From NCBI RefSeq assembly GCF_036013915.1, contig NZ_CP107899.1, forward strand, positions 7,592,001 through 7,656,000: a stretch of 64,000 nt of DNA, given 5' to 3'. Position 1 is the first letter of the stretch; each line of letters begins with the position of its first letter. This DNA is from Streptomyces sp. NBC_00464 (lineage in GTDB: Bacteria > Actinomycetota > Actinomycetes > Streptomycetales > Streptomycetaceae). The notes under the pieces are model-generated. The model was given only the letters and a program-made list of their open reading frames with translations, was not told the origin of the DNA and ran no database searches. This document shows, one piece after another, positions 7,906 to 17,276 of this stretch. A program made the translations under genes and the position numbers.

Positions 7906-8976
7906 GTGGACAGCAGCAACAGTGCCGGGCGGGCATTCATCGGGTCGTTCACCTCGGCGGGCGGACGCGGTATCACCGTCGCCGCCGTGGACGAGGAGAC
8001 CGGGGCGCTCACCGTCCTCGGTACGACGGACGCCGTACCCGATCCCTCCTATCTCGCACTCGGCCGGGGCACCGGTCCCGGCGGCGTGGTCCTCTACGCG
8101 GTCAGCGAGACCGAGAAGGGTTCGGCAGCGGCCCTCGACATCAGCGACGACGTACCGCGGCCCCTCGGGGAGACCCGGCCGGTCGACGGCAACGGCCCCA
8201 CCCACCTCGCGCTCGCGGGGGGCCATGTCGTCACCGCCAACTACGGCTCCGGCAGCGTGACCGTCCTTCCCGTGCTCCCGGACGGCTCGCTCGGCGCGGC
8301 CGGCTGTGTACTCGCGCACGAGGGCAGCGGTCCGGTCGTCGAGCGTCAGGAGGGGCCGCACGCCCATCAGGTCCTCCCGGACCCGTCGGGGAACTGGGTG
8401 CTCAGTGTCGACCTCGGTACCGATTCCGTACGGATCTGCGCGCTCGACCCGGACACCGGGGAGTTGCGCCCGCACGGTGAGACGGCGCTGCGGCCCGGCG
8501 TCGGGCCGCGCCATCTCGCGTTCCACCCCGCGGGCGGCCACGCCTATGTGCTGAACGAGCTGGAGCCCACCGTCACGGTGTGCCGGTGGGACGCTGCCGC
8601 CGGGGTCCTGGAAGCCGTCGGCGATACGCCCGTGCTGCCTGCCGGGGTGAGTGGCGCCGGCAACCCGGTGAGTTATCCGTCCGAGGTCGTCGTGGCACAC
8701 GACGGACGGTTCCTCTGGGTGGCCAACCGCGGCCACGACAGCATCTCCGTACTCACCCTCGACGCCACGGGCGAGCAGGCGTCCCTGGTCACGACCGTGA
8801 GCTGTGGCGGGCACTGGCCGCGCGACCTCGCCCTCGACCCCACCGGGCGGCGGCTCTACGCCGCCAACGAGCGTTCGGGGAACGTCAGCTGGTTCGCCGT
8901 GGACCCGGAGACCGGTGTCCCGGCTCCGGAAGGCTCTCTGGAGGTTCCTGCGGCCTCCTGCGTGATCTTCGCCTGA
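7906..8976 (+). CDS. Lactonase-family beta-propeller protein
   Basis: 356 aa from GTG at 7906, chosen because GGAGAGAGG lies 7 nt upstream. The whole length is a seven-bladed propeller of the 6-phosphogluconolactonase (YbhE/Pgl2) family: repeated blades such as GPTHLALAGGHVVTANYGSGSV, GPHAHQVLPDPSGNWVLSVDLG and HWPRDLALDPTGRRLYAANERSGNVSWF. These families hydrolyse sugar lactones or act as uncharacterised lactonases. There is no signal peptide, so it is cytoplasmic. A perfect terminator hairpin follows. Family assignment is firm; the substrate is not. Confidence 0.9.
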   Translation: MDSSNSAGRAFIGSFTSAGGRGITVAAVDEETGALTVLGTTDAVPDPSYLALGRGTGPGGVVLYAVSETEKGSAAALDISDDVPRPLGETRPVDGNGPTHLALAGGHVVTANYGSGSVTVLPVLPDGSLGAAGCVLAHEGSGPVVERQEGPHAHQVLPDPSGNWVLSVDLGTDSVRICALDPDTGELRPHGETALRPGVGPRHLAFHPAGGHAYVLNELEPTVTVCRWDAAAGVLEAVGDTPVLPAGVSGAGNPVSYPSEVVVAHDGRFLWVANRGHDSISVLTLDATGEQASLVTTVSCGGHWPRDLALDPTGRRLYAANERSGNVSWFAVDPETGVPAPEGSLEVPAASCVIFA

Positions 8977-8986
8977 GGAACGGCAG

Positions 8987-9020
8987 ACGCCCCGGGGCCC
9001 GTGAACGGGCCCCGGGGCGT
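8987..9020 (+). terminator. Strong GC hairpin terminator
   Basis: ACGCCCCGGGGCCCGT (8987-9002), loop GA, ACGGGCCCCGGGGCGT (9005-9020): a perfect 16-bp stem 10 bp after the lactonase stop, with no T tract, as is common in Streptomyces. It may also serve the convergent CbiX-like gene ending at 9089. Confidence 0.85.
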
Positions 9021-9088
9021 ACGTGCGGGCGGGGTGCGTCGGCCGCCCCGCTCCCGCGACGGACGGCGCCCCCGGCCTGCGGCCGGGA

Positions 9089-10012
9089 TCAGTGGACCTG
9101 GGCCCCCTGCGCCATCGCCGGAGCGATGCCCAGCGTGGTCATGTACATCGACAGCACCAGCTTGCCGATCGCCGGGTACGCGCCGAGCGGCTCGGCGCCG
9201 GCGCAGCCGGCTTCCTTCACCGCGGCGTCCAGCAGGCCGCCGGCCACCTCGGGACCCACCAGGTAGGGCGCCACGGCCAGCTGCAGCGAACCGGAGCCCC
9301 TCAGCTGCTCGGCGATCGAGGCGACCGAGCCCTCGACGTCGAGCGCGGCGGCCATCACCGGCACCGCGAGCCGTGCGGCCAGCAGCATGCCGGTGATCCC
9401 GGCAGCCTGTACGGCCTCCTCGCCGCCCACGGTGGCCAGCACGATGCCGTCGGCGGCCGTGGCCACGGTGAACAGCCTGGCGCGGTCGGCGCGCGCGAGA
9501 CCGGCCTCGGAGAGACGTACGTGCAGCGCCTCGGCGAGCAGCGGGTGCGGGCCGAGCACATCGGTCAGCTCGGCCGGAGCCCGGCTGTCCTCGATGGCGC
9601 GGCGTATCCGCTGCACCAGCGTGCTGTCGGGTCCCGCGAGCAGCGGCACCACGACGGCGGCCGGGCCCTCGGGCTCGGCGGCCTCACGGCCGACGGCCTT
9701 GGCCTGCTCGAAGCGCGCGATGCGTTCGGCGGCGGCGTGTACGAGAACGGACGTGAGAGTGGGGTACTCGGCGTCGTCGCCGTCGAGGTAACCGATCAGG
9801 GCGTTCAGACCGGGCAGCTCGGAGCGGGCGATGCTGATCACCTCTTCGGCCAGACTGCGGCTGGCCGAGGAGGGGGTACCGGGAACGGCAAGAACGAGCG
9901 CGGCAGCGCCCTCAGGTGCGACCACGGGCTCCGGGCGGCGGTGCCGTCCGGACTGGCGAGGTCGCGGCATTCGTACAGGCAGGCCGGAAGCGGGCCCAGT
10001 GGGGGTGCTCAT
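9089..10012 (-). CDS. CbiX/sirohydrochlorin-chelatase-like protein lacking the usual catalytic His
   Basis: 307 aa from ATG at 10012. The fold signature is two CbiX-like halves. The first strand region reads LVLAVPGTPSSASRSLAEEV where true chelatases have VGHGSR. Near the end, LGAYPAIGKLVLSMY replaces the usual APPLGAHPAL. Both canonical metal-handling histidines are therefore absent (replaced by Pro/Thr and Tyr). Family members insert Co, Ni or Fe into sirohydrochlorin; this one may be a non-catalytic relative or use other ligands. No tetrapyrrole genes are adjacent. The N-terminal ~40 residues are basic and low-complexity. Confidence 0.75.
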   Translation of the reverse strand: MSTPTGPASGLPVRMPRPRQSGRHRRPEPVVAPEGAAALVLAVPGTPSSASRSLAEEVISIARSELPGLNALIGYLDGDDAEYPTLTSVLVHAAAERIARFEQAKAVGREAAEPEGPAAVVVPLLAGPDSTLVQRIRRAIEDSRAPAELTDVLGPHPLLAEALHVRLSEAGLARADRARLFTVATAADGIVLATVGGEEAVQAAGITGMLLAARLAVPVMAAALDVEGSVASIAEQLRGSGSLQLAVAPYLVGPEVAGGLLDAAVKEAGCAGAEPLGAYPAIGKLVLSMYMTTLGIAPAMAQGAQVH

Positions 10013-10124
10013 GGCGCCGCATGCTACTGGTTTTGGGTACCCCGCTGCTCGGGGAGGGGCCGGTCGAGCGTTGTCTGTCCGCATTTATCCGATCAGTGGC
10101 TTACTGGTCAACTGCCCTGCTCTG

Positions 10125-11153
10125 TCACCCCGGGGAGCGGCCGGATTCCGGGGTGGGCACGGTGACCCGGAGCAGGGTGGGATGGAGCGGCAGCCGCAGC
10201 CCCCCCGTGGCCAGGGCCTGCGCGATGCGCAGCGAACCGGTCAGCGGATCACCCGAACCGGGGACTGCCCGTGCATGCGGCAGCTGCCGAGCCACCTCCT
10301 CGCGCAGTGGCATGAGCAGCGGCTCACCCATCCGGAACAAGCCACCCGTCAGCGCCACTTCGTACCCGGCGTCGTCCGCCCCGGCCTTCGGGCACACCGC
10401 GGCGGCCGCTGCGGCAATGTGTTCGGCGGCGTCGCGGAGGATTCCCCCGGCGACGGGATCATGGGCCGCGCACGCGGCCACTTCGGGAGCGAAGGAGGCC
10501 AGGACCGCGGGCCGGTCGGTACGCGGATAGAGCAGGCCGGGCAGTTCCGGCGCCGGACCGAACACCGCCTCCAGCCGGGCCAGCAGGGCCGGGGAGCCGC
10601 CGCGCCGCCCGTCATGGGCGCGCATTGCCGCGTCGAGGCCGGCCCGCCCGATCCAGGCGCCCCCTCCACTGTCGCCCAGCAGATGACCCCAGCCGTCGGC
10701 CCTGTGCCACTGCGTGAGATCCGTGCCCAGCGCGATCAGACCGGTGCCGCCCGCCACGACCGCGCCGGGCCGCTGCCCGACCGCCCCGGCGTAGGCGGTC
10801 ACCGCGTCGGCGGCGAGCGCCAGCCGCCGAATCCCGAGGGCGTCCGCCAGGGCCGCGGGCAGTTCGGCGCGCAGCTGTTCGCCGAGTGTGGCCATGCCTG
10901 CTGCCCCGATTGCCGCGGCGGCGATCCGGTCACCGCCGCCGTGCCGGGCGAGCAGCCGGCGTGCGGTGGGCAGCAACTGATCGAGGAGGTGGGCGGCGTC
11001 GATGCCCAAGGGCCCGGTCCGCACCGGTTCGGCGCACATCGCCGTGCCCAGGGGGGCGTCCCCGCCCACGGTGCCCAGCGCCACCCGCAGTCCGGAACCG
11101 CCGGAGTCGACCCCGAGGACGTACTCCCCGGGCGCATGCCGGTGTGACTCCAT
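10125..11153 (-). CDS. BadF/BadG-type ATPase, N-acetylglucosamine kinase-like
   Basis: 342 aa starting MESHRHAPGEY, with GGGAG 8 nt upstream. Sugar-kinase ASKHA motifs are in order: phosphate-1 LGVDSGGSGLRVALG (14-28), a central VVAGGTGLIALG with GWGHLLGDSGGGAWIG, and an adenosine motif EVALTGGLFRMGEPLL. This pattern is typical of actinobacterial and mammalian-type GlcNAc kinases, which convert cytoplasmic GlcNAc to GlcNAc-6-phosphate. With the DasR-box LPMO 7 kb away, a role in chitin or amino-sugar salvage is plausible. No dre box was seen upstream. Confidence 0.85.
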   Translation of the reverse strand: MESHRHAPGEYVLGVDSGGSGLRVALGTVGGDAPLGTAMCAEPVRTGPLGIDAAHLLDQLLPTARRLLARHGGGDRIAAAAIGAAGMATLGEQLRAELPAALADALGIRRLALAADAVTAYAGAVGQRPGAVVAGGTGLIALGTDLTQWHRADGWGHLLGDSGGGAWIGRAGLDAAMRAHDGRRGGSPALLARLEAVFGPAPELPGLLYPRTDRPAVLASFAPEVAACAAHDPVAGGILRDAAEHIAAAAAAVCPKAGADDAGYEVALTGGLFRMGEPLLMPLREEVARQLPHARAVPGSGDPLTGSLRIAQALATGGLRLPLHPTLLRVTVPTPESGRSPG

Positions 11154-11310
11154 GGAGCGGCTCCCGTAAGCAGAGGAATGACGGCGGCAGCCTATCTCCA
11201 GGCGCTTCGCGAGGATCCCGGGGTGCCGCGACAGGGCTGTCCGGCCTGCGAGTTCACCGGGGGTGGGGGAGTCGCGAGGCATCTGCCGTTACGCCGGTAG
11301 GGTGAGTCAT

Positions 11311-11988
11311 GTGACAGCGCGACCGTTGAACGAAGTTGTGGAGCCCGGCTGGGCTCAGGCCCTGGCCCCCGTGGCGGGACGCATCGCCGAGATGGGGGAC
11401 TTCCTGCGTGCGGAGGTCGCGGCAGGGCGTACGTATCTGCCGTCGGGGGCGAACGTGCTGCGCGCGTTCCAGCAGCCCTTCGACGAGGTGCGTGTGCTGA
11501 TCGTAGGTCAGGACCCGTACCCCACACCGGGCATGGCGATCGGGCTGAGTTTCGCGGTCGCACCCGAGGTCCGTCAGCTTCCGGGCAGTCTGGAGAACAT
11601 CTACCGCGAGCTGCACGCGGACCTGGGGCTGCCCCGCCCGTCGAACGGCGATCTGACCCCATGGACGCGGCAAGGTGTGCTTCTGCTGAACAGGGCGCTG
11701 ACGGCTGCGCCCCGCAACCCCGGCGCCCACCGGGGCAAGGGGTGGGAAGAGGTCACCGAGCAGGCGATCCGGGCGCTGGTCGCACGGGGTACCCCGCTGG
11801 TGTCCATCCTGTGGGGCCGCGACGCCCGCAATCTCCGGCCGTCGCTGGGGGACTTCCCGGCGATCGAGTCCGCCCATCCGTCCCCCCGGTCGGCGGACGC
11901 CGGCTTCTTCGGGTCGCGCCCCTTCAGCAAGGCCAATGAGCTCCTGGCCCGCCAGGGGGCGCAGCCCGTGGACTGGCGCCTGCCGTAG
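11311..11988 (+). CDS. ung: Uracil-DNA glycosylase, family 1
   Basis: 225 aa from GTG at 11311 (GGTAGGGTGAG upstream). It removes uracil from DNA as the first step of base-excision repair. The water-activating motif GQDPYP gives D68. AIGLSF follows, then the uracil-pocket segment LLNRALT. The Leu-loop motif appears as HPSPRS rather than the usual HPSPLS, with [12 protein letters not shown] following as in all family-1 enzymes. The length is normal (~225). It is monocistronic, converging on the BNR-repeat gene. Confidence 0.97.
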   Translation: MTARPLNEVVEPGWAQALAPVAGRIAEMGDFLRAEVAAGRTYLPSGANVLRAFQQPFDEVRVLIVGQDPYPTPGMAIGLSFAVAPEVRQLPGSLENIYRELHADLGLPRPSNGDLTPWTRQGVLLLNRALTAAPRNPGAHRGKGWEEVTEQAIRALVARGTPLVSILWGRDARNLRPSLGDFPAIESAHPSPRSADAGFFGSRPFSKANELLARQGAQPVDWRLP

Positions 11989-12025
11989 GGGTCGGCGACC
12001 TCGGTCGTCGGGGCGCCCCTTTCGG

Positions 12026-13114
12026 TCACCCTTCGATGGCTGCCGCCCGAACACACAGGACGTCCGGCAGGTGCGAGGCGAGCTGCTGCCAGCTGTCCCC
12101 GTCGTCCGCGCTCGCGTACACCTCGCCGTTGCGGTTGCCGAAGTACACGCCGGCCGGATCTGCGTCGTCCGTACAGAGCGCGTCGCGCAGCACCGTGCCG
12201 TAATGCGCGCCATCGGGCAGGCCCGCAGACAGGGGTTCCCAGCTGTTGCCCGCATCGGTGGTCCGGAAGACCCGGCAGCGGTGCTCGGCGGGTACCCGGT
12301 CGGCGTCGGCGTTGATCGGGAAGAGGTACGCCGTGTCGGCACGGTGCGGGTGTGCCGCCACCGCGAAGCCGAAGTCGGAGGGCAGGCCGGCGCCGATGTC
12401 CGTCCAGTGACCGCCGGCGTCGTCGCTGCGGAATACCCCCCAGTGGTTCTGGAGATAAAGCCGGTCGGGATCGACGGCGTCCCGGCTGACCTTGTGCACG
12501 CACTGGCCGAACTCCGGATCGGGGTCGGGCAGGAAGACCGCCGAGACACCCTTGTTGGCCGGGGCCCAGCTCTCGCCGCCGTCCGCCGTCCTGAAAACCC
12601 CGGCGGTGGAGACGGCGACTGTGACCGCCCGGGGGTCCCGCTCGTCCGTCAATACCGTGTGCAGCCCCTCGCCACCCCCGCCCGGTACCCACTTCGAGCG
12701 CGTCGGGTGTTCCCAGAGCGGGCGCACCAGCTCGAACGACTCGCCCCTGTCCCGCGAGCGGAACAGCGCGGCCGGTTCGGTGCCCGCGTACACGACGTCG
12801 GGCGCCTCGGGGCCCGCCGGGTGCAGCTGCCAGACCCGCTCCAGCGATGTCCCGGTGAACTCCGGGAACTTCACGGCCGGTTGCTTCGGCTCGACCCAGG
12901 TCTCGCCCAGGTCGTCGGAGTGGAAGACGGACGGGCCCCAGTGCGCGCTGTCGCCGCCCACCAGGAGCCGGGGGGCTTTCGCGCGTTTGTCGATGGCGAT
13001 CGAGTAGATCGCCTGCGCATTGAAATGCGGACCGCCGAACTCCCATGCCCCGCCGCGCCTGCGACCGATGAAGAGCCCCTTACGGGTGCCGACGGTGAGC
13101 AGAACATCGGTCAT
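12026..13114 (-). CDS. BNR/sialidase-like beta-propeller protein
   Basis: 362 aa from ATG at 13114, with GGGAGG 6 nt upstream. It contains at least five Asp-box-like repeats (SDDLGETW, SRDRGESF, TADGGESW, SDDAGGHW, TTDAGNSW, SADDGDSW) spread over a propeller. The start MTDVLLTVGTRKGLFIGRR is typical of a conserved actinobacterial family annotated as exo-alpha-sialidase or glycosyl hydrolase. The sialidase Arg triad is not evident and there is no signal peptide, so sialidase activity is doubtful; the fold is the safe statement. Confidence 0.85.
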   Translation of the reverse strand: MTDVLLTVGTRKGLFIGRRRGGAWEFGGPHFNAQAIYSIAIDKRAKAPRLLVGGDSAHWGPSVFHSDDLGETWVEPKQPAVKFPEFTGTSLERVWQLHPAGPEAPDVVYAGTEPAALFRSRDRGESFELVRPLWEHPTRSKWVPGGGGEGLHTVLTDERDPRAVTVAVSTAGVFRTADGGESWAPANKGVSAVFLPDPDPEFGQCVHKVSRDAVDPDRLYLQNHWGVFRSDDAGGHWTDIGAGLPSDFGFAVAAHPHRADTAYLFPINADADRVPAEHRCRVFRTTDAGNSWEPLSAGLPDGAHYGTVLRDALCTDDADPAGVYFGNRNGEVYASADDGDSWQQLASHLPDVLCVRAAAIEG

Positions 13115-13245
13115 GACCGAACCTCCCGAAACGCCGTTGTGTCGGATAGGAGCCAGTCTGCACCCGGCCACTGACAGTGGCGCGCAGGACAGCTCCGGAC
13201 ACCGCCGCATTCGCGGCCGGCGACGGGTTTCGGAAGCCCGGACCC

Positions 13246-13773
13246 TCAGTGCCCCGGGCCGGGCACCCTGGGACGGGTGAGAAGACGGGTCGTGCTTCCG
13301 TCGTCCTCCGTGAGGTCGCGGACATGACGGAAGCCGATCCGGTTCAGCAGGGCGAGCGACGCCTCGTTGGTGGCGTCCACCGTCGCGTGCACCTCGGCCA
13401 GGCCCAGGGTGCCGAAGCCATGGGCGACCAGCGTCTCGGCGATCTCGGTGCCCAGTCCCTGTCCCCACGCCGTGGGGGTCACGGCGTAGACGATCTCGTG
13501 GCCATCCACGCCGGGGGTGGGGGACGGCTTGATCTCCGCGTGCCCGACCGCCCGCCCGTCGTGCCGCACCACCCAGACGCCGAACAGGTCCTGTGCGTAC
13601 ACCTTCGTGAAGAGCCGGCCGAAGAGTGCCCGGTCCTCGGCCTCCTCGTCCACGCCGTCGCCCATCCAGCGGCCCACCCGGGCGTCCTGGAAGAGCGCGA
13701 CGAAGTCTTCCTCGTCGGTGGGTGCGTACGGCTCCAGCAGCAACCGCTGCGTCCGCAGGACAGGGGTCTTCAT
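13246..13773 (-). CDS. GNAT N-acetyltransferase (RimJ/RimL type)
   Basis: 175 aa starting MKTPVLRTQRLLLEPY, the standard opening of the RimJ-like branch, which acetylates protein N-termini or small amines using acetyl-CoA. The acetyl-CoA loop is TAWGQGLGTEIAETLV (V/I-x-x-x-x-Q/R-x-x-G-x-G/A variant), and NEASLALLNRIGFRHV is the usual C-terminal helix-strand. The gene is monocistronic between two divergent or convergent neighbours. The acceptor is unknown. Confidence 0.9.
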   Translation of the reverse strand: MKTPVLRTQRLLLEPYAPTDEEDFVALFQDARVGRWMGDGVDEEAEDRALFGRLFTKVYAQDLFGVWVVRHDGRAVGHAEIKPSPTPGVDGHEIVYAVTPTAWGQGLGTEIAETLVAHGFGTLGLAEVHATVDATNEASLALLNRIGFRHVRDLTEDDGSTTRLLTRPRVPGPGH

Positions 13774-13819
13774 GCCGCGCGACGGTACCGACGCCCGCAT
13801 ACGGCCGCAACCGAGTTGA

Positions 13820-14878
13820 TCAACGCCCGGGGGCCGCCGTGCTGCTGCGTACGACCAGGTTGGTGGCCAGGTCGACGCGGGTGGTCGCGGGCTGGCGGCC
13901 CCGGCCGAGGTCGAGGACCAGCCGGGCCGCGGTCTCCGCCATCTCTATGAGCGGCTGGCGCACCGTGGTCAGCGGCGGCCCGATCCACCGGGTGAGCGGC
14001 AGGTCGTCGAAGCCGACCACGCTGAGGTCCTCGGGGATGCGCAGTCCCAGTTCGCGCGCGGCCTCGTACACGCCGAGCGCCTGCAGGTCGTTCCCGGCGA
14101 AGATGGCGGTCGGCCGGTCGGCCATGCGCAGCAGCTCCATGCCCGTGGCGTAGCCCGCCTCGTGCTGGAACTCGCCCTCGCGGACCAGATCGGGGTCGAT
14201 CGGCAGGCCCGCGGTTTCCAGGGCGGCGCGGTAGCCGTCCACCCGGGCGCGGCTGCACATCATGCGCGAAGGTCCGCTGATGACTCCGATCCTGCGGTGT
14301 CCGAGCCCGGTGAGGTGGCGGGTGGCGGCGAGCCCGCCCTGCCAGTTCGTCGTCCCGACCGAGGGGACGTCGTCGCCGGGATCGCCGGCCGGGTCGACCA
14401 CCGCGTACGGGATGCTGCGGCTGGTCAGCTGGGCGCGCTGCGCGGCGGTGAGGTCCGACAGGACCAGGATCACCCCGACCGGCCTGCGGGCCAGTACGCC
14501 GTCCACCCAGGTCTGTCCGGGGGTGAGGCGGCCCGCGCTCTCCGAAAGGACCAGGCTCAGGCCCTCCTCGCGCGCGACGTTCTCCACCCCGCGCACGACC
14601 TCCATGGCCCATGCGCTGTCCAGCTCGTGGAAGACCAGATCGATCAGCTGCGACTGGGTCGTGGAGCCGCGTCTGCGGCGGTAGCCGTGCAGCAGCAGCA
14701 GCTCCTCCACCTTGGTGCGCGTGCCGGGGGCGACGTCGGCACGCCCGTTCAGCACTTTCGAAACTGTCGGAGCCGAGACTCCGGCCGCTCGGGCGATTTC
14801 CGCCAGGGTGGCGGTGCCGTCCGACGACTCGCCGGCAGGCGCATTCTCCTGATGTGACTGGACGTTTGCGGGGCTCAT
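13820..14878 (-). CDS. bxlR: LacI-family repressor of the xylobiose cluster (BxlR-like)
   Basis: 352 aa from ATG at 14878. The LacI HTH is at about 23-70 ([23 protein letters not shown], then a hinge-helix region RRRRGSTTQ). A periplasmic-binding-like effector domain follows, ending in [24 protein letters not shown], the conserved LacI core. It is transcribed divergently from bxlE-F-G-A, as in the bxl loci described in Streptomyces. A CGAA-N3-TTCG palindrome lies at the bxlE promoter and another before the xylanase. It probably represses both units and is released by xylobiose or xylose. The symbol rests on synteny. Confidence 0.85.
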   Translation of the reverse strand: MSPANVQSHQENAPAGESSDGTATLAEIARAAGVSAPTVSKVLNGRADVAPGTRTKVEELLLLHGYRRRRGSTTQSQLIDLVFHELDSAWAMEVVRGVENVAREEGLSLVLSESAGRLTPGQTWVDGVLARRPVGVILVLSDLTAAQRAQLTSRSIPYAVVDPAGDPGDDVPSVGTTNWQGGLAATRHLTGLGHRRIGVISGPSRMMCSRARVDGYRAALETAGLPIDPDLVREGEFQHEAGYATGMELLRMADRPTAIFAGNDLQALGVYEAARELGLRIPEDLSVVGFDDLPLTRWIGPPLTTVRQPLIEMAETAARLVLDLGRGRQPATTRVDLATNLVVRSSTAAPGR

Positions 14879-14951
14879 GCAGGGAATCGTAACTGCCCGG
14901 CGCCGGGAGGGAGGAGTGGGGCTCGGAGGAAAATTCCCCGCTCCGGACCTC

Positions 14952-14980
14952 TTGACTGGCCCGAAACACGACCGTACGGT
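14952..14980 (+). promoter_or_regulatory. bxlE promoter
   Basis: TTGACT at 14952-14957 and TACGGT at 14975-14980 are separated by 17 bp, a near-consensus vegetative promoter pair. It would start transcription near 14987, upstream of the operator at 15005. The spacer contains CCGAAACA, a half-site resembling the operator. Confidence 0.7.
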
Positions 14981-15004
14981 TCCGGCAACATTCGCAAGCA
15001 GGGC

Positions 15005-15015
15005 CGAAACATTCG
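15005..15015. promoter_or_regulatory. CGAA-N3-TTCG operator before bxlE
   Basis: CGAAACATTCG lies about +18 from the inferred start site and ends 14 bp before the bxlE ATG. The same palindrome, CGAAACTTTCG, stands before the GH10 xylanase at 20723. CGAA/TTCG inverted repeats are the known recognition type for BxlR-like regulators of xylan genes in Streptomyces; binding here is inferred. Confidence 0.7.
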
Positions 15016-15029
15016 ACAGAGGTGCGGTC

Positions 15030-16340
15030 ATGGGGTCGGGAATTTTCACTCAGAGTACGCGTGCGGCGAGATGGACCGCGGCCGGTGCGGCCATGGTCAT
15101 GGCGGGCGTGCTGGCGGGCTGCGGGTCGAACGGCGGCAGTGGTGGTGACGGTGGCACCCTCACCGCGTACGTCTACGGCGACGACGCGGTCAAGGTCCAG
15201 CAGGCGGCGGTCGAGGAGTTCAACAAGACCTCGAAGGTCAAGGTCAAGCTGATCCCGGTCCCGGGCACGGAGTACGTCAACAAGCTGCGCAGCGCCATGG
15301 GCTCGCCCAGCGCTCCGGACATCTTCTACAACTGGGGCAGCGGCTCCATCAAGCCCTACCGCGACGCCGGCCAGCTGGTCGACCTGACCTCGACCGTGAA
15401 GAACGACGCCACCCTCAAGGACGGCTTCCTCCCGTCCATCGTCGAGGCGGGCAGCCTGGACGGAAAGATCTACGGGGTGCCGATGCGCGGCATGCAGCCC
15501 GTGATGCTCTTCTACAACAAGAAGCTCTTCGCCGAGAACAAGCTGGAGGCCCCCAAGACCTGGGAGGAGCTCCAGCACGCCATCACCACGTTCAAGGACA
15601 AGGGCATCACCCCCTTCGCGCTCGGCGGCCAGGAGAAGTGGCCCGAGCTGATGTGGCTGGAGTACCTGCTCGACCGGATCGGCGGCCCCGAGGTCTTCAA
15701 CAAGATCCAGAGCGGGGACGCGTCCGCCTGGGGCGACCCCGCGGTCCTCAAGTCAGCCCAGACCGTGAAGGAACTGGTCGACGCCGGAGCCTTCGGCAAG
15801 AACTTCAACTCCGTCGACTACGGCAGCGGCGCAGCCCCCACCCTGCTCAGCAAGGGCAAGGCGGCCATGCACCTGATGGGTTCGTGGGAGTACTCGACCC
15901 AGCTCGGCAAGGCACCGGAATTCGCCAAGAACGACCTCGCATGGGCCAACTTCCCGACCGTGGCCGGCGGTGTCGGTGACCCGGCCAACGTGGTCGGCAA
16001 CCCCACCAACTACTGGTCGATCAACTCCCGCACCAAGCACAAGGAAGCGGCCATAGCCTTCCTCAAGACCATGGCGTCCACGTCCTACGCCCAGGCCCTG
16101 GTCGACAACGGTGACGTACCGACCACGTCCAACGCCGCCTCCATGCTGAGCGGATCGCCCAACCCGCAGTTCGCGAAGGACCAGTACGACATGGTCCAGA
16201 AGGCCCCGAGCTTCACCCTCTCGTGGGACCAGGCGTTGGAGTCCGATGTCGCCACCCCGCTGCTCACCGAGATCAGCAAGCTGTTCGCCGGCAAGTCCAC
16301 GCCCGAGCAGTTCGTCGCCGCGATGAAGGCCGTCAAGTAA
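15030..16340 (+). CDS. bxlE: Xylobiose ABC transporter substrate-binding lipoprotein
   Basis: 436 aa. A signal peptide ends in lipobox VLAGC (Cys at about 31), so the protein is a membrane-anchored lipoprotein outside the cell. A Gly/Ser linker leads into a family-1 (MalE/UgpB-type) sugar-binding protein: [23 protein letters not shown] at the N-lobe, and [14 protein letters not shown] near the middle, the hallmark of carbohydrate SBPs. The two permease genes follow directly. No ATPase is encoded here, so a shared MsiK-type ATPase elsewhere would energise it, as is usual for Streptomyces sugar importers. Xylobiose specificity is inferred from the neighbouring beta-xylosidase and xylanase. Confidence 0.92.
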   Translation: MGSGIFTQSTRAARWTAAGAAMVMAGVLAGCGSNGGSGGDGGTLTAYVYGDDAVKVQQAAVEEFNKTSKVKVKLIPVPGTEYVNKLRSAMGSPSAPDIFYNWGSGSIKPYRDAGQLVDLTSTVKNDATLKDGFLPSIVEAGSLDGKIYGVPMRGMQPVMLFYNKKLFAENKLEAPKTWEELQHAITTFKDKGITPFALGGQEKWPELMWLEYLLDRIGGPEVFNKIQSGDASAWGDPAVLKSAQTVKELVDAGAFGKNFNSVDYGSGAAPTLLSKGKAAMHLMGSWEYSTQLGKAPEFAKNDLAWANFPTVAGGVGDPANVVGNPTNYWSINSRTKHKEAAIAFLKTMASTSYAQALVDNGDVPTTSNAASMLSGSPNPQFAKDQYDMVQKAPSFTLSWDQALESDVATPLLTEISKLFAGKSTPEQFVAAMKAVK

Positions 16341-16342
16341 CG

Positions 16343-17272
16343 ATGTCCCACGTCTCTTCGTACAAAACAGTGCGCAGAGGAAGGAAGGCGGCCGCCGGTA
16401 ACGTCGGCCGCCCCTCGGTCGCCTGGGCCCTGCCCGGCATCCTCTTCTTCGCTCTCTTCGCGATCGTCCCGCTGGCGATCGCCGTCTATCTCTCCTTCTG
16501 CCACTGGGACGGGCTGAACTCCCCGACCCCCATCGGCACGGACAACTGGACCCGGCTGTTCAAGGACCCCGAGTTCCGTCAGGCCGCCTGGCTCAGCCTG
16601 CTGCTCACCTCGATCAGCTGGGCGTTCCAGACCCCCGTCGCGCTGCTCCTCGGTGTCTGGGCGGCGGGCAAGCAGCGCAGCAGGGCCGTGCTCTCCGCGG
16701 TGTTCTTCATTCCGCTGCTGCTCTCCACCACGGCCATCGCGATGCTGTTCCATGCGCTGCTCGACCCCAACTTCGGCGTGATCAAGACCATCGGCCCCTG
16801 GGTCGGCATCGACCCGAACGTCATGGGTTCGTCCACCGGGGCCCTGCTCACCGTGGCGTTCGTCGGCGGCTGGCAGTTCATGCCCTTCCACACCCTGATC
16901 TACCAGGGCGGCACCCGGCAGATCCCGCAGGTCCTGTACCAGGCGGCGGAGATCGACGGAGCCGGCATGCTCCGGCAGTTCTTCCACATCACCCTGCCGC
17001 AGCTGCGCCACACGATCACGACCTCCTCGGTCCTGATGATCGTCGGCTCGCTGACCTACTTCGACACCGTGCTGATCATGACCAGGGGCGGCCCCGGCAC
17101 GGACACCACCGTGCTGCCCTACCTGATGTACCGGACCGGTTTCCAGACCTACGACCTCGGCTATGCCGCGGCGATCGCGACGGCCCTGGTCGTGGTGGCC
17201 ACCGCCCTGTCGCTGATCCTCGTCCGCTTCAGCGGTTTCGGGAACATGCGGTCCACCCGGGAAGGTATGTGA
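16343..17272 (+). CDS. bxlF: Sugar ABC transporter permease (MalF type)
   Basis: 309 aa from ATG at 16343, 2 bp after the bxlE stop, indicating translational coupling. Six hydrophobic segments are present. The EAA loop, contacted by the ATPase, appears as QAAEIDGAGMLRQFFHITLPQLRHT. The N-terminal ~25 residues are basic. Together with the next gene it forms the heterodimeric membrane channel for the sugar bound by BxlE. Confidence 0.93.
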   Translation: MSHVSSYKTVRRGRKAAAGNVGRPSVAWALPGILFFALFAIVPLAIAVYLSFCHWDGLNSPTPIGTDNWTRLFKDPEFRQAAWLSLLLTSISWAFQTPVALLLGVWAAGKQRSRAVLSAVFFIPLLLSTTAIAMLFHALLDPNFGVIKTIGPWVGIDPNVMGSSTGALLTVAFVGGWQFMPFHTLIYQGGTRQIPQVLYQAAEIDGAGMLRQFFHITLPQLRHTITTSSVLMIVGSLTYFDTVLIMTRGGPGTDTTVLPYLMYRTGFQTYDLGYAAAIATALVVVATALSLILVRFSGFGNMRSTREGM

Positions 17273-17276
17273 CGAG

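Noticed and set aside
12026..13810. Extending the BNR-repeat protein to the upstream start at 13810
   Set aside because: The extension runs antisense-like through the GNAT gene and has no signal or domain. ATG at 13114 has a good GGGAGG.
14755..14768. TTCGAAACTGTCGG inside bxlR as a possible third xylan operator
   Set aside because: It encodes the TVSKV turn of the LacI helix-turn-helix and is not a complete CGAA-N3-TTCG palindrome.
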